Positions 1 to 8,887 of a DNA stretch of 64,000 nucleotides are shown here, piece by piece (within the stretch, counting starts at the first letter, position 1; every line of letters begins with the position of its first letter). The notes beneath the pieces are model-generated. The model was not told the DNA's origin, made no database searches, and worked only from the letters and a program-made list of their open reading frames with translations. Source of the DNA: Candidatus Melainabacteria bacterium. GTDB taxonomy: Bacteria > Cyanobacteriota > Vampirovibrionia > Gastranaerophilales > Gastranaerophilaceae. The position numbers and the translations under genes were made by a program. The stretch is from contig QHMG01000004.1 in the NCBI GenBank assembly GCA_003258725.1, forward strand, positions 248,001 through 312,000, read 5' to 3'.

Positions 1-2
1 TT

Positions 3-644
3 TTAGTTATAACTTTGTACCAGACCCTGAACAATCAATGCCCAACCGTCAACCGCAATAAATATAAGCAGTTTGAATGGTAAAGAAATGATTGTTGGTG
101 ATAACATGAACATACCTAGTGCTAATAAGATGTTTGCTACAACCAAGTCTAATACAATAAATGGTACGAATACGATGAAACCAATTTCAAAAGCTGTTTT
201 TAATTCGCTGATAATGTAAGCTGGAGCAACTTGCCAAATTGTAATTTCATCTGGACTTTCTGGTCTATCATTGCCAGAAAGCTCTATAAAGAATGCCAAA
301 TCCGTTTCACGGGTTTGTTTTAGCATAAATTCTTTCAATGGTTTAGAACCTTTTTCTATTGCTACGATTAAGTTCTTTGTTTGCTTGTAAGGAGCTTGAC
401 CTTGTTCATAACATTGTTGGAATACTGGTCCCATAGTGTAGAACGTCAAAATCATAGATAAACCGATGATTACAATTGACGGTGGAACAGATTGTGTACC
501 CATCGCAGTTTTTAGCATTGAAAATACAATGATAAATCTTAAAAAACTTGTCATGCAAGCGAATACAAACGGTAATATCGAAAACATTGACATTACTAAA
601 AGCATTTGTATAACGGGATTTATATCCTTAAAAATGTCTGACAT
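3..644 (-). CDS. fliP: Flagellar export-gate protein FliP
   Basis: FliP is an inner-membrane core subunit of the export gate of the flagellar type III secretion apparatus. The protein is complete at 213 residues. Residues about 35-55 carry the family segment with FLRFIIVFSMLK and AMGTQ followed by VPP, and the C-terminal third (from about residue 148) has the AFEIGF stretch and the long hydrophobic SPTIISLPFKLLIF region typical of FliP/SctR. It is shorter than the roughly 245-residue enterobacterial FliP mainly because no cleavable N-terminal signal peptide is present. It follows fliO by 26 bp and a SpoA-domain switch protein upstream on the same strand, so it is the third visible gene of a flagellar operon whose later genes probably lie before position 1. 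SctR of a virulence secretion system is the alternative; FliO beside it favours the flagellum. Confidence 0.93.
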   Translation of the reverse strand: MSDIFKDINPVIQMLLVMSMFSILPFVFACMTSFLRFIIVFSMLKTAMGTQSVPPSIVIIGLSMILTFYTMGPVFQQCYEQGQAPYKQTKNLIVAIEKGSKPLKEFMLKQTRETDLAFFIELSGNDRPESPDEITIWQVAPAYIISELKTAFEIGFIVFVPFIVLDLVVANILLALGMFMLSPTIISLPFKLLIFIAVDGWALIVQGLVQSYN

Positions 645-670
645 ACTATTTCTACCTTCTTTTTAACCTA

Positions 671-1000
671 TTAATAATTTACGCCTTGTTCTTCTAAATT
701 AGCTTTATCAATTTCATCTAATTCATTAGTATCATTTGTAACTAAGTTGTTAGAATCTAATTTAGAAATTAAAGTTGTTCTTTCTAAATCTGCTACAATC
801 AAAAAGCGTTCGTTGCCAGCTTTTATTATGTACAGAGTTTTTCTTGAAGACAAGCCTAAACCGTCTTCGATTGATAACAAACCTTTTTTGTTGCCTGTAA
901 AGTTTGTTATTGCAAACTTTTTATATGCAAATAGAGCGAAACAGATTAGCCCTATCATAGCCATTGTGTATACTGTGAAATTTAAAATGTAGTGTCCCAT
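671..1000 (-). CDS. fliO: FliO-like flagellar biosynthesis protein
   Basis: FliO is a small bitopic membrane protein that helps assemble the FliP ring of the flagellar export gate. The 109-residue product has one N-terminal membrane segment (about residues 5-26, AMIGLICFALFAYKK) followed by a short cytoplasmic domain with the FliO-like pattern of a strand, GLSSRKTLYIIKAGNERFLI, and later TTLISKL. The tail is acidic. It lies directly upstream of fliP in the order SpoA protein, fliO, fliP, the usual fliN-fliO-fliP order. FliO is weakly conserved, so the call rests on size, topology and position as much as on sequence. Confidence 0.82.
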   Translation of the reverse strand: MGHYILNFTVYTMAMIGLICFALFAYKKFAITNFTGNKKGLLSIEDGLGLSSRKTLYIIKAGNERFLIVADLERTTLISKLDSNNLVTNDTNELDEIDKANLEEQGVNY

Positions 1001-1044
1001 TTGTTATTTAATCCTTTAATGATTTTTTATTTAATTTCAATGTT

Positions 1045-1112
1045 CTGTCGTTCTGAACTTGTATGACAGAATCTCACAAATATTGCGACCCTGAAATAAA
1101 TTCAGGGTGACA
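1045..1112. repeat. Two short palindromic intergenic repeat units
   Basis: The 136-bp space between the SpoA gene and fliO holds two tandem inverted repeats. The first (1045-1075) reads CTGTCGTTCTGAACTTG then a mirrored ATGACAGAATCTC. The second (1086-1112) has CCCTGAA and TTCAGGG arms followed by GTGACA. Both follow the pattern TGTCAttC-gaACTTGttt-C-gaATCTC seen again at 28240, 28297 and 40345. They could form RNA hairpins inside the flagellar transcript. Confidence 0.65.
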
Positions 1113-1136
1113 TTGAGCCCCCAATGCCCTTATCTA

Positions 1137-2333
1137 CTAGATATCTTCGTCATCAAGTTCAAAATCGCTGTAATCGAAATCCTCATCGCCTTGACCATCT
1201 TCAGGCATATCGCCCATTTCTTGCATAGGTTCGCCAGCCATTTCATCTTGATGCATTTCAACATCGCTGTCAGGAATTGGCAATTCTTGTTGCATTTCTG
1301 GCATTGGTTGAGGTGCTGGTGCAGACGGTGCATCAGCGAAAATGTGGTTAATTTTTACGCCATAGCGGTCGTTTACGATAACAAGTTCGCCTGTTGCAAT
1401 TGTTTTTTCTTCAACTTTTAGCGTAATGTTGTTGTTGTAAACAGAGCCGATATCTACAACCAAACCGTCTTCGATATTTTTTAATTCGCCCAAAGAAATT
1501 TTCACTTTGTCGAATTCTGCGCCCATTTCCACCTGAATACTGTCCCAAAGGTTTGCTGGTGGCATGTTTGAAGCCATTTCTTCTTCTCCTCCGTTATCTA
1601 CTGATATAATTAATGCTGGGTTAGGGGCTATTCTAAAATCTTTGGAGTAGCCCATATATCGCAAATTCATAAGCTGAATGTTGCTATTGTCTAAAACTAC
1701 AATGTCTTCGACTTCTAAGGATTTTAAATCTTTTACTGTAAAACTTGTTGTGCCAACAGAGATGTTGACCTCTACTAAACTACCCAAGAAAGAGTCATTA
1801 GAGAATTTCTGTTCTCCTAGCTGAATTTCTTGTGGCGAAATTAAAGTGTTTGGGAATGAAACGATAATTTTACCACATCTTCCAGATTCGTTGTCTTTAA
1901 TTATGAAGGTTAAATGTACGGTGTCGAATTTCTTTACTGTGCCATCATATTGTTGTGGTATAAAGTTAGAGCTTATAAAATTATATAAATTATCATTGTA
2001 AGCCGTTATTAATTTTGCTTCAAGTTCTGTAATTTGATTGATTTGAAACGCTTTTTTAGAAGGTCCTAAACTTCGTTCTAAAATTACCCTAACGGCTTTG
2101 TCAGAGCTTCTGATGTAAACTTCGTTTTTAGCATCAACCTTAATTTTGGTAACAAAATAACTATCATCTTGGAAAAGAGTGTTCATATTTTGACTGACAG
2201 AAACAAGTTTGAAGTGTAACCCACCTAAAAGAAAATCGTCAGATGCGCTTTGTAGTGCATTGTTGAATGCACTATCAAACCAGCTGAATTCAGCCAATAA
2301 TTTTTTTGTACTTGTACTTAACGCTTCTGTCAT
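1137..2333 (-). CDS. FliM/FliN-like flagellar switch protein with two SpoA domains
   Basis: This is a C-ring (switch complex) component, the part of the motor that binds phosphorylated CheY-type regulators and sets rotation. The 398-residue product has an N-terminal region (1-180) whose later part (residues about 138-165) resembles the end of the FliM middle domain, then two successive SpoA domains at about 183-247 and 262-333, and an acidic Pro/Met/Gln/Asp/Glu-rich tail (334-398). FliN normally has one SpoA domain and FliM one, so this looks like a FliM-FliN fusion or a SctQ-like protein. The second SpoA domain (WDSIQVEMGAEFDKVKISLG) is the more FliN-like. It heads the operon with fliO and fliP. 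A shared upstream element lies at 2411-2432. Whether separate fliM or fliN genes exist elsewhere cannot be seen. Confidence 0.8.
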   Translation of the reverse strand: MTEALSTSTKKLLAEFSWFDSAFNNALQSASDDFLLGGLHFKLVSVSQNMNTLFQDDSYFVTKIKVDAKNEVYIRSSDKAVRVILERSLGPSKKAFQINQITELEAKLITAYNDNLYNFISSNFIPQQYDGTVKKFDTVHLTFIIKDNESGRCGKIIVSFPNTLISPQEIQLGEQKFSNDSFLGSLVEVNISVGTTSFTVKDLKSLEVEDIVVLDNSNIQLMNLRYMGYSKDFRIAPNPALIISVDNGGEEEMASNMPPANLWDSIQVEMGAEFDKVKISLGELKNIEDGLVVDIGSVYNNNITLKVEEKTIATGELVIVNDRYGVKINHIFADAPSAPAPQPMPEMQQELPIPDSDVEMHQDEMAGEPMQEMGDMPEDGQGDEDFDYSDFELDDEDI

Positions 2334-2410
2334 TCCCCGTAAGTCCCTTTTTGGGTTTTAACTTATTACTTTCCCGTTTATAGCATAATTGTATTTCTGT
2401 AAAGTGGCAT

Positions 2411-2432
2411 CATTCGTTTAGAGGATTTTTTT
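2411..2432 (-). promoter_or_regulatory. Shared 22-bp upstream element, flagellar copy
   Basis: On the minus strand this reads an A-run followed by TCCTCTAAACGAATG and is identical over 22 bp to 8799-8820. It lies 79 bp upstream of the SpoA-protein start. A possible promoter follows it (TTTACA, 15 nt, TATAAA), which puts the element just upstream of the -35 region, where an activator would bind. The role is an inference. Confidence 0.5.
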
Positions 2433-2489
2433 TTATGAAGTATGCGAAATATTTTTGTTGTTTGACTAGGAGCTTATTTTGTTAAAATA

Positions 2490-2517
2490 TTGCATAAATA
2501 ATTTTTTGTAATACAAT
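2490..2517 (+). promoter_or_regulatory. Predicted promoter of the aldolase gene
   Basis: TTGCAT (2490-2495), a 16-nt spacer and TACAAT (2512-2517) form a plausible housekeeping promoter. The leader is about 35 nt and carries a strong AAGGAG ribosome site just before the ATG at 2559. Confidence 0.5.
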
Positions 2518-2558
2518 TATGGCGTAGATATACTTTTACAAACAAAAGGAGAACTCAA

Positions 2559-3518
2559 ATGAGTGAAAGAAAATTAGTAGGAACAGAAGAAATGTTCAAA
2601 AAAGCATTAGCTGGCGGTTACGCTATTGGTGCTTACAATGTTAACAACATGGAAATTTTACAAGGTATTGCAGAAGCAGCTGAAGAAACTCGTTCACCAA
2701 TCATTTTACAAGTTTCAGCAGGTGCTAGAAAATACGCTAACCAAACATACTTAATCAAATTAGTTGAAGCAGCTTTAGCTACAACAACAGTACCTATCGC
2801 ATTACACTTAGATCACGGTGCTGACTTTGAAATTTGTAAAGCTTGTATCGACGGCGGTTTCTCATCAGTAATGATTGACGGTTCAAGATTCCCATTCGAA
2901 GAAAACGTAGCAGTAACTAAGAAAGTTGTTGAATACGCTCACGAAAGAGGAGTTTCTGTAGAAGCTGAACTTGGTAAATTAGCTGGTGTTGAAGATGATG
3001 TTAATGTATCAGATAAAGATGCTAAATATACAAATGTTCACGAAGCAGTTGAATTTGTTAAACAAACAGGTTGTGATTCATTAGCAATTGCTATTGGTAC
3101 TTCACACGGTGCTTACAAATTCAAAGGTGAAGCAAAATTAGACTTCGACAGATTAAAAGAAATTAAAGATGCATTAAAAGAAGCTGGTTTTGGTGATTAT
3201 CCAATCGTTCTTCACGGTTCATCATCAGTACCAAAAGAATTCGTAGAAAAATGTAACAAATTTGGTGGTAACTTACCAGATGCACAAGGTGTTCCAGAAG
3301 ACATGTTAAACTATGCTTCTAAACACGGTGTAGCTAAAATCAACATTGATACAGACTTACGTTTAGCTATGACTTCAACTATCAGAGAATTCTTCATTGA
3401 ACACCCTGAAAAATTCGACCCTCGTGAATACATGGGACCTGGTAGAACAGCAGTTAAAGAAATGGTTATGCATAAAATGAGAGATGTATTAGGAACAGCT
3501 GGTCACGCTGATGACTAA
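2559..3518 (+). CDS. fba: Class II fructose-bisphosphate aldolase
   Basis: This cytoplasmic zinc enzyme interconverts fructose 1,6-bisphosphate with dihydroxyacetone phosphate and glyceraldehyde 3-phosphate in glycolysis and gluconeogenesis. The 319-residue protein has the metal-binding HLDHG motif (residues 83-87), a second histidine region AIGTSHGAYK (about 188-197), the third metal histidine in VLHGSS (about 227-232), and the phosphate-binding NIDTDLR (about 267-273). The tail with REYMGPGR is typical of the long class IIB-like form. It is a single-gene unit with its own promoter and a strong terminator hairpin at 3551. The smooth codon pattern and strong ribosome site suggest high expression. 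Confidence 0.96.
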   Translation: MSERKLVGTEEMFKKALAGGYAIGAYNVNNMEILQGIAEAAEETRSPIILQVSAGARKYANQTYLIKLVEAALATTTVPIALHLDHGADFEICKACIDGGFSSVMIDGSRFPFEENVAVTKKVVEYAHERGVSVEAELGKLAGVEDDVNVSDKDAKYTNVHEAVEFVKQTGCDSLAIAIGTSHGAYKFKGEAKLDFDRLKEIKDALKEAGFGDYPIVLHGSSSVPKEFVEKCNKFGGNLPDAQGVPEDMLNYASKHGVAKINIDTDLRLAMTSTIREFFIEHPEKFDPREYMGPGRTAVKEMVMHKMRDVLGTAGHADD

Positions 3519-3550
3519 TTCATAACTCAATAAGTTATAAACATTAAAAA

Positions 3551-3583
3551 GGTTAAAGGCATTTTTGTCTTTAACCTTTTTTT
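3551..3583 (+). terminator. Intrinsic terminator after the aldolase gene
   Basis: Arms GGTTAAAG and CTTTAACC close a short loop and are followed by seven T, 33 bp after the fba stop codon. Confidence 0.85.
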
Positions 3584-3749
3584 GTGTTGTTAATTAAAAT
3601 ATTTAAATTTTGTATTAACTTTTATAGGCTCAAATTTAAAAATAAGTGTTATCTTTACATTCATATTAAGATGATATCAAGATATTATTAGTTTATGCAT
3701 GTTTATAATATAATATACACAATAGGTACATTAGAATAGGGGAATTATT

Positions 3750-5069
3750 TTGAAAACTTCCAAGCTGACATCATTTATTTTTGGCGCATTAATTTTAGGC
3801 GTATTTATCGGTTGGTTATTTCCATCATTTGCAGTTAAATTAGACCCATTGGCAAAAATCTTTTTAAATATGATTAAGATGATTATTGCACCATTATTGT
3901 TCTCCACATTGGTTGTTGGTATTGCAGGACATGGTGATATCAAAAGTTTGGGTAAAATCGGTTTAAAAACTATAATTTACTTTGAGATAGTTACAACAAT
4001 TGCCTTGTTAATTGGTTTAGCAATGGGTAACTTAGTTCAACCAGGTGTTGGTGTAGGTGTTAATGCAAGTGCTCATGATATGCAAGCGGCTCAACACTTG
4101 GCAACAATTAATACAAATAATTCTTTGAGCGGAATGATTATCGGTATGTTCCCAACTTCTGTTGTTAAGGCAATGGCAGACGGTAACTTACTTCAAATAG
4201 TAATCTTTTCTCTATTCTTCGCAGTTGCAATTTGTGCAGTTGGTAAGGCTGCAAAACCTGTTTTAGATGTCTTAAATTCAACTGCAAAAATAATGTTTAA
4301 ATTTACAGAATATGTTATGTACTTCGCTCCTGTGGGTATTTTGGGTGCGGTTGCTTCTGCTATCGGCTCAAACGGTATTGGAGTATTAAAAAGTTATGGT
4401 AAAGTAATTTTCTGCTTATACGCAGCGTTAGCAATATTTATCGGTTTAGTTTTACACGGTGTATGCTCAATTGTAAGAGTTCCATTTTGGAAACTTATGG
4501 GTGCATTGAAAGACCAAATTTTATTAGCATTTACAACTTCAAGTTCAGAAGCTGCCTTGCCAAAATCTATGGAAATTATGGAGAAATTTGGTGTTCCAAG
4601 AAACATTGTAGCGTTTGTAATGCCAACTGGTTATTCATTTAACCTTGACGGTTCAACTTTGGGGGTTGCCGTTGCAGTATTATTTTCTACACAAATTGTA
4701 GGAATTAACTTGAATTTTGAACAACAATTAGTTATGATGTTAGCGTTGATGTTTGCTAGTAAAGGTATCGCAGGTGTGCCAAGAGTATCATTAATCGTAC
4801 TTGCAGGTACTTTGACAACATTTAACTACCCAATTGTAGGTGTTGCAATTCTATTAGGTATTGACCACATTTTAGACATGGCACGTACAGTAACAAACTT
4901 GATTGGTAACTCAATCGCAACAGTTGTTATTGCCCGTTGGGAAGGTCAATTTGACGACGAAAAAATGCAAAAATATATTTCTAAAGAAAAACGTCGTAAA
5001 GAACTTTTAGCATATTTTAGCTCAAAAAGACAACAACAAAAAAATAATCAATTAGTAAATGAAGGATAA
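3750..5069 (+). CDS. Dicarboxylate/amino acid:cation symporter (DAACS family)
   Basis: This secondary transporter imports dicarboxylates or acidic amino acids (glutamate/aspartate) with protons or sodium ions. The 439-residue protein has the family's multiple hydrophobic segments, the serine-rich re-entrant loop TTSSSEAALPKSM (about residues 267-279) and the NLDGST motif (about residues 302-307) that help bind substrate. The start is a TTG at 3750 preceded by AGGGGA at about 8 nt; no ATG gives a better fit to the family N-terminus. The basic, glutamine-rich C-terminal tail is cytoplasmic. The gene runs into ileS with little or no gap, so the two are probably co-transcribed. Substrate choice between glutamate, aspartate and C4-dicarboxylates cannot be decided from sequence by eye. 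Confidence 0.88.
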   Translation: MKTSKLTSFIFGALILGVFIGWLFPSFAVKLDPLAKIFLNMIKMIIAPLLFSTLVVGIAGHGDIKSLGKIGLKTIIYFEIVTTIALLIGLAMGNLVQPGVGVGVNASAHDMQAAQHLATINTNNSLSGMIIGMFPTSVVKAMADGNLLQIVIFSLFFAVAICAVGKAAKPVLDVLNSTAKIMFKFTEYVMYFAPVGILGAVASAIGSNGIGVLKSYGKVIFCLYAALAIFIGLVLHGVCSIVRVPFWKLMGALKDQILLAFTTSSSEAALPKSMEIMEKFGVPRNIVAFVMPTGYSFNLDGSTLGVAVAVLFSTQIVGINLNFEQQLVMMLALMFASKGIAGVPRVSLIVLAGTLTTFNYPIVGVAILLGIDHILDMARTVTNLIGNSIATVVIARWEGQFDDEKMQKYISKEKRRKELLAYFSSKRQQQKNNQLVNEG

Positions 5070-5076
5070 GTTGGAA

Positions 5077-7890
5077 ATGACAGAGAACGAAAAAAAAGAG
5101 TTTAAAGATACTCTTAATTTACCAAAAACCACATTAGAAATGCGTGCAAACGCAACCAAAAAAGAACCTGAAACTCAAAAGTTTTGGGAAGAACATCAGA
5201 TGTATAAAAAAATGACTGAAAACAGAGATAAAGCTAATAGTTTTATTCTTCATGACGGTCCTCCATACTTGAGTTCAGAAAAAATTCACGTTGGTACAGC
5301 GTTGAACAAAATTTTAAAAGATATTTTAATCAAATATAAATCTCAAAGAGGTTACTATGCACCTTATGTTCCTGGATATGACGGTCATGGTTTACCAATT
5401 GAAAATAAAGTAGTTAAAAATATTGAAGGTGGACGTAATGCAGTTACTCCAGCAGAATTAAGACAAAAATGTCGTGAATATGCTCACAACAGCTTAAAAG
5501 GTCAAGAATCAGAATTTAAAAGACTAGGCGTTTTAGGCAACTGGGAGCACCCTTATTTGACAATTGACGGCGAATACGAAGCTGAACAAGTTAGAGTATT
5601 TGGTGAAATGTACAAAAAAGGCTATATTGAAAAAGGTTTGAAACCTGTTTATTGGTGTGCATCTTGCGAAACAGCTCTTGCTGAAGCAGAGGTTGAATAC
5701 GCAGATCACACATCAACTTCAATTTACGTAAGATTTAAGTTTGATGATGAAAGCGTTAATACTTTAAAATCAAAATTTGATTTCTTAAATACAGACAAAG
5801 ATATGTATGCTGTAATTTGGACAACAACTCCATGGACAATTCCGTCAAACTTAGCAATCAGCGTACACCCAAGATTTGAATATACATTCTTTGAATACAA
5901 CAACGATGTTTACTACGCAGCAACAGGCTTGTTAGCAAACTTCTTAAAAGATGTTGATTGGAAAGAAGAAGATATTAAAGTTCTAGGCACTTGTAAAGGT
6001 CAAGACTTAGAAAACTTAACTCCTGTTCACCCAATGTATGACAGAAAATCACCAATTCTTTGCGGTGAACACGTTACACTAGATGCTGGTACAGGTTCAG
6101 TTCACACAGCTCCTGGACATGGTTTAGAAGACTACGAGGTTTGTTGCAAATACAAAATCGGCGTATATTCACCACTTGATTCAAAAGGTGTTTGGACTGA
6201 AGAAGCTGGCGATTTAGCAGGTATTCCTTATTACAAAGGAAATTCTATTGTAATCGACAAATTAAAAGATTGTGGCGCATTACTTGCGGCTGCGGATATT
6301 CAACACAGTTATCCACATTGTTGGAGATGTAAAAAGCCTGTAATCTACAGAGCAACTCCTCAATGGTTTGTTAAAGTTGATAAATTCAGAGATAAAGCAT
6401 TAGAAGAAATTAAAAAAGTTAAATTCATTCCTGCATCAGGCGAAGCAAGAATTTCAAACATGGTTGAAGGTCGTACAGATTGGTGTATCTCTCGTCAACG
6501 TGCTTGGGGTGTTCCAATTCCTGTATTCTATTGTGAGGATTGTGGCGAAGTTATTGTTACAGACGAAACAATTGAACACGTAGCAAAAATGTTTGAAAAA
6601 GAAACTTCTGATGCGTGGGTTAAATATTCAGAAAAAGAACTTATGCCGGAAGGAATTGTTTGTCCAAAATGTGGAAAAACACACTTCCGCAAAGAAAAAG
6701 ATATTATGGACGTTTGGTTTGACTCAGGTGTATCTTGGAGAGCTGTTGTTGAAAAACGTGCTGATGAATTAAACCACACACCAGTTGATATGTATTTAGA
6801 AGGTTCTGACCAACACAGAGGTTGGTTCCAATCTTCACTATTAACCTCAGTTGCAACTCAAGGCAAAGCACCTTACAAGCAAGTTTTGACACACGGTTTC
6901 GTATTCGGTGAAGACGGAAGAAAAATGTCAAAATCTTTAGGTAACTATATTAGACCAGATGATATTATTAAAAACTACGGTGCTGATATCTTAAGACTTT
7001 GGGCTGCATCAGTTGATTACAGAAATGATATCAAAATTGGTGATAATATCGTTAAACAACTTGCAGAAATATTTAAGAAAACAAGAAATACTGCTCGTTT
7101 CTTAATGGGTAACTTGTTTGACTTTGATCCAGAAAAAGATTATGTAAATTACAAAGACCTTAAAGACTTGGATAAATTTGCATTACACAAGTTGTACCAA
7201 TTAATTGAAAATGTAACAGAAGCGTTTGAAGGTTATGAATTTTACAAATACTTCCAATGCTTGCAAAACTTTGCTGCAGTTGACTTAAGCTCATTCTACT
7301 TGGATATCGTAAAAGATAGATTGTATACTTCTGGTAAAAAATCACTTTCACGCAGAGCTTGTCAAACAGTAATGTATGAAATCTTACAAGCCTTAGTTAG
7401 AATCATTATGCCTGTAATGCCTCACCAAGCAGAAGACATTTGGCAAAATGTTCCAGAAAATCAAAAGGGCGGATTGGAAAGTATCTTGCTTTCTTCTTGG
7501 CCTGAAATGAAACCAGAATGGAATAACCCAGAATTAGAACAAGAATTTGCAAAAATCTTGAAAACTCGTGTAATTGTAACAAAAGCGATTGAACCTCTAA
7601 GAGCAGATAAGAAAGTTGGAAGCTCTTTAGAAGTTGCAGTATATGTAAAATATGACGAAAACAAAGACTTGTTGAAATCTTGTGAAAACGAACTTTGCAA
7701 CATCTTTATTACATCTCAAGCCGTTGTTGCTGATGAAAAACCAGCAGACGTATTGAATGAATATACAGAAGACGGTTGCACAGTATGGGTTACAAAAGCA
7801 CACGGTGAAAAATGTTGCCGTTGCTGGAAATATCGTGAATTGAACGCAGACGGTATTTGCCCAGATTGCCAAGAAGCAATTAGTGAATAA
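5077..7890 (+). CDS. ileS: Isoleucyl-tRNA synthetase
   Basis: This class I synthetase charges tRNA-Ile. The chosen start at 5077 gives about 937 residues beginning MTENEKKEFKDTLNLP, in register with the bacterial IleRS N-terminus, and leaves a GAAGGA ribosome site at the end of the symporter gene; an upstream ATG at 5059 would overlap that gene. Visible features are the DGPPY nucleotide pocket, the HIGH-equivalent near residue 70, the editing domain with TTPWTIPSN, KMSKS near residue 616, and a C-terminal zinc finger with CCRCW and CPDC. The HIGH box reads HVGT, so the last histidine is replaced by threonine, and the preceding residues are YLSSEK rather than the usual YANG-type. The rest of the enzyme is normal, so it is probably active. 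Confidence 0.95.
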   Translation: MTENEKKEFKDTLNLPKTTLEMRANATKKEPETQKFWEEHQMYKKMTENRDKANSFILHDGPPYLSSEKIHVGTALNKILKDILIKYKSQRGYYAPYVPGYDGHGLPIENKVVKNIEGGRNAVTPAELRQKCREYAHNSLKGQESEFKRLGVLGNWEHPYLTIDGEYEAEQVRVFGEMYKKGYIEKGLKPVYWCASCETALAEAEVEYADHTSTSIYVRFKFDDESVNTLKSKFDFLNTDKDMYAVIWTTTPWTIPSNLAISVHPRFEYTFFEYNNDVYYAATGLLANFLKDVDWKEEDIKVLGTCKGQDLENLTPVHPMYDRKSPILCGEHVTLDAGTGSVHTAPGHGLEDYEVCCKYKIGVYSPLDSKGVWTEEAGDLAGIPYYKGNSIVIDKLKDCGALLAAADIQHSYPHCWRCKKPVIYRATPQWFVKVDKFRDKALEEIKKVKFIPASGEARISNMVEGRTDWCISRQRAWGVPIPVFYCEDCGEVIVTDETIEHVAKMFEKETSDAWVKYSEKELMPEGIVCPKCGKTHFRKEKDIMDVWFDSGVSWRAVVEKRADELNHTPVDMYLEGSDQHRGWFQSSLLTSVATQGKAPYKQVLTHGFVFGEDGRKMSKSLGNYIRPDDIIKNYGADILRLWAASVDYRNDIKIGDNIVKQLAEIFKKTRNTARFLMGNLFDFDPEKDYVNYKDLKDLDKFALHKLYQLIENVTEAFEGYEFYKYFQCLQNFAAVDLSSFYLDIVKDRLYTSGKKSLSRRACQTVMYEILQALVRIIMPVMPHQAEDIWQNVPENQKGGLESILLSSWPEMKPEWNNPELEQEFAKILKTRVIVTKAIEPLRADKKVGSSLEVAVYVKYDENKDLLKSCENELCNIFITSQAVVADEKPADVLNEYTEDGCTVWVTKAHGEKCCRCWKYRELNADGICPDCQEAISE

Positions 7891-7909
7891 ATAAAATAAA
7901 TTATAAGAA

Positions 7910-7936
7910 GAAGGCGCAAGCTATGCTTGCGCCTTC
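7910..7936. terminator. Bidirectional terminator hairpin after ileS
   Basis: Arms GAAGGCGCAAGC and GCTTGCGCCTTC close a 3-nt loop between convergent genes. Almost the same hairpin follows the HU gene at 52341. Confidence 0.75.
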
Positions 7937-7969
7937 TATATATTTATAGATAATAAATTAAACTTATTA

Positions 7970-8680
7970 TTACCAATTCATTGGGTTAAGTGGACTTATT
8001 GGACTCATTGGGTTCAATGGGTTTGACCAATCATCATCTCTGTTATTTGTTGTACTATTTGTGCTATTTGACTCAGAAGAAGATGAAGATTTTCTTGGTG
8101 ACGGATAATAAGGTCCGGCTTCTACCGTAGATTCACTAAGTTTTTGTCCACCTGCTTTGTAAACGGCATTGTGTAAGCCGTTATGGTTTTCAATTTTATA
8201 AGTTGAGTTTTTATTGCGTTCAAGTCGAGTTCTATATTCTTTGTATTGTTGAGGCATTTTCATTTCTGGCTTTTCAAACTCAACAACTGCCTTTAAAATA
8301 TTTTGTTGTTCAGCTTTTGGATTTTTAGTTGTTTTAGAAAACTCGTAAGCCTCGCTCATACCTTTTATCGTTAAATTAGTTTGAGCAAAAGTTTTTACTG
8401 TATCAACATCAAGTTCGCCTTTTTTCAAATATTTTTTTATTTCTTTTTGGTCTTCCTTGTCGTATCGTTGAAACCCTTGATTATTCTTGATAGCCTTAAC
8501 TTCGTCCATTTGCTTAGAAACTTCGGATTTAAAAATATCAGGTAACCAATTAAATTCTTGTTTTTGAACTTGTGGTGCTTGTTTTTTTACAGGAGTACCT
8601 AGCGGATTAAGCGCTTGTGTTTGCACTTTTTGTGTAGCAACACGTGGCGTTACTCGTGGAGTAACTGCTTGAATAGGCAT
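7970..8680 (-). CDS. Hypothetical low-complexity protein
   Basis: No family is recognised. The 236-residue product is hydrophilic with no signal peptide or membrane segment. The N-terminus is Pro/Thr/Gln/Val-rich with a repeated TPRV, the middle (about residues 45-150) is charged and predicted helical, and the end is a Ser/Asn/Thr-rich stretch followed by a Pro-Asn-Leu-Met repeat (NPLNPMSPISPLNPMNW). A good ribosome site (GAAAGGA) precedes the ATG. It is a single gene converging on ileS. The disordered ends suggest a scaffold or surface-interaction protein, but nothing in the sequence assigns a role. Confidence 0.6.
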   Translation of the reverse strand: MPIQAVTPRVTPRVATQKVQTQALNPLGTPVKKQAPQVQKQEFNWLPDIFKSEVSKQMDEVKAIKNNQGFQRYDKEDQKEIKKYLKKGELDVDTVKTFAQTNLTIKGMSEAYEFSKTTKNPKAEQQNILKAVVEFEKPEMKMPQQYKEYRTRLERNKNSTYKIENHNGLHNAVYKAGGQKLSESTVEAGPYYPSPRKSSSSSESNSTNSTTNNRDDDWSNPLNPMSPISPLNPMNW

Positions 8681-8798
8681 AATAAATTTTTTCCTTTCTA
8701 TTTACTATGCCATGAGAAACGACTCTAAAATTTAAAATTGCTATAACCGAAAAAAATATTTACAAAATATAACAAAATTGTTAGCCTTTAAAACTTCT

Positions 8799-8820
8799 AA
8801 AAAAATCCTCTAAACGAATG
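8799..8820 (+). promoter_or_regulatory. Shared 22-bp upstream element, second copy
   Basis: Identical in sequence, and in orientation relative to the gene, to the element at 2411-2432. It ends 67 bp before the ATG at 8888. A possible promoter follows (TTGAAA at 8822, TATACT at 8847-8852), so again the element sits upstream of the -35 position. Confidence 0.5.
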
Positions 8821-8887
8821 GTTGAAAAGGTTCAAAAAAGTATTAATATACTAATAGCAAATTGGATTATGCAAAAAGGAGCGATAT

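Noticed and set aside
3..2333. Non-flagellar type III secretion genes (sctR/sctQ)
   Set aside because: FliO, which virulence systems lack, lies between the SpoA and FliP genes, and no effector or needle gene is visible.
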